Origin: Burkholderiaceae bacterium
GTDB lineage: Bacteria > Pseudomonadota > Gammaproteobacteria > Burkholderiales > Burkholderiaceae_E
Assembly: GCA_023954045.1 (NCBI GenBank)
Contig: JAMLIR010000002.1
Span: 124,001 to 188,000 of the forward strand
Reading direction: 5' to 3'
Length of the DNA stretch: 64,000 bases
Shown here piece after piece: positions 59,574 through 64,000 of this stretch; the first letter of the stretch is position 1; each line of letters starts with the position of its first letter. The notes under the pieces were generated by a model that worked only from the letters and a program-made list of their open reading frames with translations, was not told the DNA's origin and did not search any database. The translations under genes were made by a program, and so were the position numbers.

Positions 59574-59589
59574 CGCACACACCGTGCCA
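59574..59589 (-). promoter_or_regulatory. Sigma-54 (-24/-12) promoter
   Basis: The minus strand reads TGGCACG, four bases, then GTGCG: a perfect TGGCACG at -24 and GC at -12 with exact spacing to the consensus TGGCACGN4TTGCW (mismatches only at the T before TGC and the last base). Transcription would start near 59563, 30 bases before the ATG of the small exported protein, and continue through the three-heme cytochrome and porin genes. An NtrC-type activator is encoded in the same cluster. Confidence 0.75.
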
Positions 59590-59675
59590 GCATCGGGCCC
59601 TCGCCAAATCAATGGGTTATCGGATGCTCCGGCCGCGCGCCGAATTGCAGCGCGCGAGTTGGCCGAAGCAATGTT

Positions 59676-60911
59676 TCAATTTGCAATAGGTGCGGCGGCG
59701 GGCGGCGCGGCAACGACGCGGGCCAGGTCGTACTCGGCCGACAGCACGTCGGCGAGCGCCTGGCGCAGGTGCGAGACGGCCTGCGACGGCAGCTGCGCGT
59801 CGCGCGCGAGATGCTCGCGAAACATCCGCTCGTAGTGCTCGCCGGGCTTCACGCGCACGAGGAGTTCGACTTTCCAGCCCGCGGCACGGGGAGCCGGGAA
59901 GCGCACCGCGAAGTCGCGCGACTCTCCGGCGGGAATGCGCGTGTCCGCCAGCTCGCGGGTGAGTTGCGTGTCGACCGTCCAGCCGATCACCTGGCGCCCG
60001 AGCGTCCGTGTCGAACCGTCGGCGTCGCGGCGCACGAAATCGAGTTCGACCTTCGGCACCATGTACGTCGGGAAGTGGTGGCCCGCCCCGACGTTGCGCA
60101 CCCGGGCGCGCGCCTCGTAGCGGTCGCCGCCCAGCGCGACCACCTCGAGTCCGAGGTCGAGCGCGCTGCGCGTGGTCTCGGGATCGTGGATGCCGCGCCA
60201 CGAATGCTGCCGGCCCGGCATGTGGCAGGACTGGCAGGTCCGCTCCGGCGCCATCGGGCTTGCGGACCACTGGTTCCAGGTGTCTTCGAAGAGCTTGCCC
60301 GCGACGCTCGGGCCATCCGGCGGGAACTGGTGGCAGTGCGCGCAGAAGCGACTGTCCTCGAACGCCTTCGACGCGGTGAAGCCGCCGTGCGCGGTGCCGG
60401 GCTCGGCGCCCGGCCGTGCCGGCGGGCCGAAGCGCCGGTGGCCGCGCACGTGACACGCTGCGCAAACCAGGCCCTCGTGGCCGAGTCCCGGATCGACGTA
60501 GCCGGGCGGCGGCAGCGGCGGCGCGACCTGCCAGCCGTGCTCGATCGCAAGCAGCGCCTTCTGCTCGGCCAACGGAGCGTGACAGCGGAAGCATCGATTC
60601 GCCTGCGCCTGGTCCATCAGCGCGAGTTGCCAGAGCAGGCCCGGGCCGACGGTGCGGCTGTGCAGGCTGGTGCGCCACGCCTCGTACTGCTGCGCGTGGC
60701 ACTGCCCGCACGACTTCGGCGACAGCGACGCCTCGAGGGCCGAGAAGCCGGCGGGCGGCGGCCCCTGTGGAGGAAGGGGCTCCGCCCAGTGCCGCTCGAG
60801 GAAGGCTTCGACCGACGGCGCCGCCGCTCGCTCGCTGCAGCCGGCCGACAGCGCGGCCGCGGCGAGCAACAGCGACAGCGCCGCGCGCCGCGCGCCAGGC
60901 CGGCGCCTCAC
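59676..60911 (-). CDS. Five-heme c-type cytochrome lipoprotein
   Basis: A 411-residue secreted cytochrome. The N-terminus is a lipoprotein signal with Cys25 (LSAGCSERA). Heme motifs are CGQCH (68-72), CFRCH (107-111), CAACH (150-154), CAHCH (190-194) and CQSCH (226-230), with distal-type His elsewhere; the pattern is that of the cytochrome c554 family. The C-terminal 170 residues are a beta-rich domain without heme motifs. As a lipoprotein it could be outer-membrane anchored and exchange electrons with the porin-linked cytochrome. GTG start; it follows the rhodanese-like gene by 19 bases. Confidence 0.9.
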   Translation of the reverse strand: MRRRPGARRAALSLLLAAAALSAGCSERAAAPSVEAFLERHWAEPLPPQGPPPAGFSALEASLSPKSCGQCHAQQYEAWRTSLHSRTVGPGLLWQLALMDQAQANRCFRCHAPLAEQKALLAIEHGWQVAPPLPPPGYVDPGLGHEGLVCAACHVRGHRRFGPPARPGAEPGTAHGGFTASKAFEDSRFCAHCHQFPPDGPSVAGKLFEDTWNQWSASPMAPERTCQSCHMPGRQHSWRGIHDPETTRSALDLGLEVVALGGDRYEARARVRNVGAGHHFPTYMVPKVELDFVRRDADGSTRTLGRQVIGWTVDTQLTRELADTRIPAGESRDFAVRFPAPRAAGWKVELLVRVKPGEHYERMFREHLARDAQLPSQAVSHLRQALADVLSAEYDLARVVAAPPAAAPIAN

Positions 60912-60930
60912 CGCGACCGGCCGGCGCGCG

Positions 60931-62418
60931 TCAGCCGCCGCAGGGGTTCGACGGGGCGCCCGACCCGCCGGAGCGACCGGCGACCGGCGACTCGCCCGTC
61001 TTGTAGGCCGTGTCTTCCCGAACGATCACGTTGGCCGAGCGGGCATACGCGTCGACGACGGTGCGCGGCTCCACCAGCGAACTGTCGCTCGCTGCGCGGA
61101 AGAACGAGCGGACGTCGGTGCGCCATGGCGAGTCGGCAGGCAACAGGTAGGTGCCGTTGCGGTCCTTGATGTGCGAGAGCGAATTCCATTCGACCATGGC
61201 GCCGTCGTAGAAGCGCGTCGGCAGGCCGAGGACCACGGCGGAGGCGACGCCGGTGATCATCGCGCGGAAGGTCGTTTCGCAATAGCCATAGATCGTATCA
61301 CCGGGCTGGTACGCGTTGCCCTTGCCGACGAGCCGGTAGCTCCCGTCCATGAATCCGTAGCCGTTCGCGTCGGTCTCGCCCTCGAGGTAGGCCTTCAGGT
61401 CAGCCTTGGGTTTCCAGCTGAACCCCTTCGTACTGTCCAGCAGGTTGTTGAAGTTCAGCTGCAGCGCGCCCCACGGGTGCCCCTGGCGCGAGCCGTTGTT
61501 CTGGAACTTCTTCATGTAGTCGAACGACACGTTCGACGTGCAGTACGGCACGCCGGCCGTGATCGACGTGCAGTTCGCGTCCTTGACGTCGCCGCCCTCG
61601 AGGAACTCGCCGGCGCTGAACTGGCCGACCTCGCGCGCGTCCCAGATGAACACGCCGTCGGTGCGCTGGTTCACGTCGCTCGCCGGCAGGACCTTCAGCA
61701 TGTCCGCAAAGGTTGCCTGCAGCTGGGTGTTGTCCACCTGCAGCTGCTTGACCGACATCGTGCCGCTGTTCGGCGCGGTGCTCGCGGCCGCCTGGAAGTA
61801 GCTGGCGGCCGGCAGCAGCGCGCCGCCGCTGCCGTTCCACTGGTTGCTGCCGTTGAGCAGCGCCAGGTTCGCCTTGTCGACGCCCCAGTAGCGCAGCGTG
61901 TACCAGCAGCGGCCCTGCGTCATCACGTTGCTCGTGCTCGCCGCGCCCTGGGCGCAGACGATCATGTCGTTGCGCGGGTCGATGTTGTACTTCTTCAGCA
62001 GCGCGTCCACGCCCGGTCCGTCGAGCACCATGCTGCGCGTCTCGACGACGCCGTTGCTGCGCGTCTGGACCCAGCCGCCCTCGAGGTAGGTGAACACGTT
62101 CTTGCCGTCGGACTTCAGGTACTCGAAGCCGGCCGGACCCGCCGTAACCTGCAGGATCACCAGCTTGCCGGTGACACCGGCCGGCCGGTTGGCGGGCCAG
62201 TCGTCGATCCAGCGCTTCAGCGTCGCGCCCGAGATCACGCCGTTGACGTTGTCGTCGTAGCTGTCGGCGGACTCCTGGGCGATCGCCGCCGGCGAATTGA
62301 CCACCATCTTGGTCGCCACGGCACTCGTGTCCGCGCCGCCGCCACCACACCCCTGCAGGCCCAGCACGAGGCCCAACACGGCCGCCCCGCCCAGCGTCGT
62401 CTTCGTTCGCGTCCTCAT
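60931..62418 (-). CDS. Rhodanese-like lipoprotein (ExtH-like)
   Basis: A 495-residue lipoprotein with signal cleavage at LGLQGCGGGG (Cys24). It has two rhodanese-like regions: around residues 60-165, with VTGKLVILQVTAG, and 250-400, with TDGVFIWDAREVGQFS. Cysteine residues (IVCAQGAAST, YGYCETTFRA) are in loop positions of rhodanese active sites, although the second matches better. In Geobacter a rhodanese-like lipoprotein (ExtH) precedes the porin and cytochromes of the ExtH-L conduit, linked to selenite and metal reduction. Here it precedes a five-heme lipoprotein, so a sulfur- or selenium-handling role is plausible. Confidence 0.8.
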   Translation of the reverse strand: MRTRTKTTLGGAAVLGLVLGLQGCGGGGADTSAVATKMVVNSPAAIAQESADSYDDNVNGVISGATLKRWIDDWPANRPAGVTGKLVILQVTAGPAGFEYLKSDGKNVFTYLEGGWVQTRSNGVVETRSMVLDGPGVDALLKKYNIDPRNDMIVCAQGAASTSNVMTQGRCWYTLRYWGVDKANLALLNGSNQWNGSGGALLPAASYFQAAASTAPNSGTMSVKQLQVDNTQLQATFADMLKVLPASDVNQRTDGVFIWDAREVGQFSAGEFLEGGDVKDANCTSITAGVPYCTSNVSFDYMKKFQNNGSRQGHPWGALQLNFNNLLDSTKGFSWKPKADLKAYLEGETDANGYGFMDGSYRLVGKGNAYQPGDTIYGYCETTFRAMITGVASAVVLGLPTRFYDGAMVEWNSLSHIKDRNGTYLLPADSPWRTDVRSFFRAASDSSLVEPRTVVDAYARSANVIVREDTAYKTGESPVAGRSGGSGAPSNPCGG

Positions 62419-62473
62419 CCTGAGTCCCTCCTCGTTGTTCGTCCGTCGGCCGTCCGCCCCCGGGGCCGATCGA

Positions 62474-62677
62474 TCAGCCACTTGCCGGCACCTTCAGCAC
62501 GACCGGCATGAATCCCTCTTCCAGAGCATCGAGCAGCGCCGCGTAGTCGCCCGAGGGCGCCGGCGCCAGCTCGAGCTCGCGCACCTGCGCCCCCGCGCCG
62601 CGCAACGCCTCGCCCAGGCCGTCGATGGCGGGGACCCCCGCCGGCCTGACCAGGACCACCCGTTTCGCCGCGCTCAT
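62474..62677 (-). CDS. Small protein in the DsrE/TusA cluster
   Basis: A 67-residue protein (AAKRVVLVRPAGVPAIDGLG, then ALLDALEEGFMPVVLKVPASG) with a Rossmann-like first half. It has no cysteine. It begins within the stop of the DsrE-like gene (ATGA overlap) and ends 55 bases before the rhodanese-like gene. Probably part of the sulfur relay set, but function is unknown. Confidence 0.65.
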   Translation of the reverse strand: MSAAKRVVLVRPAGVPAIDGLGEALRGAGAQVRELELAPAPSGDYAALLDALEEGFMPVVLKVPASG

Positions 62678-62931
62678 ACGCAATACACCACGTCGCTTTC
62701 GAGAATCCGGGCGGCGAGTTGCGCCGCGCCGTCACCCTCGGCCAGGCCGGAGACGGGCACGTCGGCGAAGTCCAGCGCCTGGAGCTGCTCGTCGATCGCA
62801 GGCCCGGACGGGGTCGCGCCCCACACGGCCACTTCGATGCAGTCGTCGAGCAGCGTGAGGCCGGCGGCCATCCTCAGGGCCTCCGCCTTGTTGCGCACCG
62901 CGAGCATCAGGATGCGTTTCGGATCCGTCAT
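62674..62931 (-). CDS. DsrE/DsrF/DsrH-like sulfur-relay protein
   Basis: An 85-residue protein with the DsrE-like fold: RILMLAVRNKAEALRMAAGL, DDCIEVAVWG, and a terminal Cys in ILESDVVYCV, similar in place to the sulfur-carrying Cys of DsrE/TusB-type subunits. It follows a second DsrE-like gene by 10 bases. These proteins transfer persulfide sulfur in complexes with TusA, whose homologue is encoded three genes upstream. Confidence 0.75.
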   Translation of the reverse strand: MTDPKRILMLAVRNKAEALRMAAGLTLLDDCIEVAVWGATPSGPAIDEQLQALDFADVPVSGLAEGDGAAQLAARILESDVVYCV

Positions 62932-62941
62932 GCGCCGCCCC

Positions 62942-63253
62942 TCAGAACACCAGCACCCGGTCGCACAGGTGCGCGAGCTGGGCGTTCTGGTACTGGCCGC
63001 CGAACACGATCGGCCCCGCGAGCGCCTCGCGCCCGAAGCGCCCGGCCGCGTGGAGCTCGACGCTGTGCTCGCAGACCGTGACCGTGCCCGGGCGCGCGCG
63101 CGCACGCTCCAGGAACCCGGCGTCGGCGAGCAGGCTCACGCCGGTGTCGGTGAGGAAGCACTGCGCCTGCCAGCCGCGCGCGAACGCCGCGTCGAGCAGC
63201 CCGCTCGCGTGCGCGGCGAAGGCTTCGTCGGTGATCACGATTCCGAGCCGCAT
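62942..63253 (-). CDS. DsrE family protein
   Basis: A 103-residue DsrE-fold protein: GIVITDEAFAAHASGLLDAAFARG, then QCFLTDTGVSLL and TVTVCEHSVELHAAG with Cys in the position of the DsrE catalytic Cys, ending HLCDRVLVF. It is encoded 3 bases after the TusA-like gene and probably forms a sulfur-transfer complex with it and the following DsrE-like protein. Confidence 0.82.
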   Translation of the reverse strand: MRLGIVITDEAFAAHASGLLDAAFARGWQAQCFLTDTGVSLLADAGFLERARARPGTVTVCEHSVELHAAGRFGREALAGPIVFGGQYQNAQLAHLCDRVLVF

Positions 63254-63256
63254 CGA

Positions 63257-63508
63257 TCAGGCCTTGCGGATCTTCCACGCGAACGAGCCGCCTTCTTCGC
63301 GGCGCTCGAACAGTTCGTCGCCGTCGGTCTCGCACATGGCCATGATCGATTCGCCCGACGACGGGTTGTCGAACAGCACCGTGAGGACGTCGCCGCTCGC
63401 CATCTTCTGCAGGGCCTTCTTCGTGTACATCTGCGGGTGCGGACAGGTGTAGCCGCAGACATCGAGCTTCCACTCGTGCTCGCCGACCCGGTCGAAAGTC
63501 ATCGCCAT
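63257..63508 (-). CDS. TusA/SirA-family sulfur carrier protein
   Basis: An 83-residue TusA-like protein. The signature CPxP motif is visible as DVCGYTCPHPQMYTKKALQ (Cys22-Pro-His-Pro25), where the first Cys carries persulfide or selenide, plus a second Cys in MAMCETDGD. ATG 63508 was chosen because AAGGAG lies 8 bases upstream; further in-frame starts lie six bases on each side. It is encoded between a YeeE/YedE transporter and two DsrE-like proteins, a standard sulfur or selenium uptake arrangement. Confidence 0.9.
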   Translation of the reverse strand: MAMTFDRVGEHEWKLDVCGYTCPHPQMYTKKALQKMASGDVLTVLFDNPSSGESIMAMCETDGDELFERREEGGSFAWKIRKA

Positions 63509-63543
63509 CGCCAATCTCCTTCTCGTTCAGCAGGCGCGCGGCG

Positions 63544-64000
63544 TCAGAGCGCCGACGCCTCGTTGCGCGCCGCGCTCCATTCCATCCACCAGGCAAACAC
63601 CTTGACGCCGACCCAGGAGCCCGCGGCCATGCCGAACAGGAACACCCAGCCGCTCGGGTCGCCGTTGGTGACCGTGGCGAAGAAGGCGCCGATGTTGCAG
63701 CCCATGCCGATGCGCGCGCCGATCCCCATCAGCGTGCCGCCGGCCAGCGCGAACACCGCCGATTCCAGGTTCGGGAACTTCCACTTGAATTCGCGGCGGG
63801 ACAGCGCCATCGCCGCGGCGCCCAGGATGATGCCGATCGACATGAACCCGGGCGCGTTGAGCAGCGGATTGGGCAGGCCGTTGTCCAGGCCGAAGAAGAT
63901 GTTGTCGGTGCCCATCAGGCCGAGCTTGTGCAGCAGCCAGCCGCCCCACTGCGCCTCCTGCGTGGTGATGTACCAGTAGCCGGGGTCGAACACCGTGTCC
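63544..64000 (-). CDS. YeeE/YedE family transporter, 5' end missing
   Basis: The C-terminal part of a membrane transporter; the frame runs open through the window edge, and a GTG at 63993 inside it is unlikely to be the true start. The strongly conserved helix GARIGMGCNIGAFFATVTNG, with its Cys, is typical of YeeE/YedE (thiosulfate or selenium-related) transporters. Partners TusA and DsrE follow immediately, as in known thiosulfate uptake (YeeE-TusA) and selenium (YedE-YedF) systems. The operon therefore begins to the right of the window. Confidence 0.87.
   Translation of the reverse strand, partial: DTVFDPGYWYITTQEAQWGGWLLHKLGLMGTDNIFFGLDNGLPNPLLNAPGFMSIGIILGAAAMALSRREFKWKFPNLESAVFALAGGTLMGIGARIGMGCNIGAFFATVTNGDPSGWVFLFGMAAGSWVGVKVFAWWMEWSAARNEASAL

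Overview
The window is very GC-rich, densely coding DNA with short gaps (no gene-free stretch over 300 bases), frequent ATGA start/stop overlaps and GTG starts. Gene content (RND efflux with a NodT-type channel, NtrC- and OmpR-type two-component systems, OxyR with rubrerythrin, Gln-type thiol dioxygenase, CaiB CoA-transferase) fits a betaproteobacterium of the Burkholderiales type. That assignment is an inference from gene families, not a database match. No rRNA, tRNA or CRISPR array was found.

Layout. 1-3.6 kb: 3' end of an RND pump and its outer-membrane channel. 3.7-16 kb: small enzymes and membrane proteins (two SRPBCC proteins, P450, OsmC, PEP-mutase-like enzyme, isochorismatase-like hydrolase, MFS transporter, GNAT). 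15.9-20 kb: an OmpR-type regulator and a large PAS/GAF hybrid kinase. 20.6-34.1 kb: mostly minus-strand accessory metabolism (MetE-core enzyme, enoyl-CoA hydratase, LysE exporter, monooxygenase, BCCT carrier, FadD). 34.3-35.8 kb: SigJ-type sigma factor with an AhpD-like protein.

35.8-47.1 kb is the main accessory region. Ten attC recombination sites (seven clear, three degenerate) lie between 40.7 and 46.8 kb, all in minus-strand orientation, each following a minus-strand gene. This is an integron gene-cassette array with no integrase visible (a CALIN). Its cassettes encode a DUF1330 protein, a four-fold 23-residue repeat protein, an unknown 249-residue protein, a frameshifted FRG-domain protein, a SIR2-like protein, two VOC proteins, a PNPOx-like protein, an NTF2-like protein and a RidA homologue. 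To the left the array decays into attC remnants around methyltransferases, a RibD-like/hemerythrin-like operon, BrnTA, an OsmC protein and a chimeric RibD-HicA ORF with HicB. On the right it ends at an attI-like GTTAGGC where the 3' end of a thiol dioxygenase gene has been replaced.

47.1-54.6 kb: a GrdB-like/CaiB/thiol dioxygenase operon, a BenE transporter, and an OxyR-rubrerythrin-rubredoxin-reductase peroxide-defence block. 54.6-64 kb: an NtrC-type regulator and sensor kinase next to a porin, a three-heme cytochrome, a five-heme lipoprotein cytochrome and a rhodanese-like lipoprotein, followed by two DsrE-like proteins, a TusA-like protein and a YeeE/YedE-type transporter. This resembles Geobacter Ext-type porin-cytochrome conduits joined to a sulfur/selenium relay. 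A strong sigma-54 promoter precedes the porin/cytochrome unit, matching the sigma-54 activator encoded beside it. This cluster and the cassette array are the two most interesting parts of the window.
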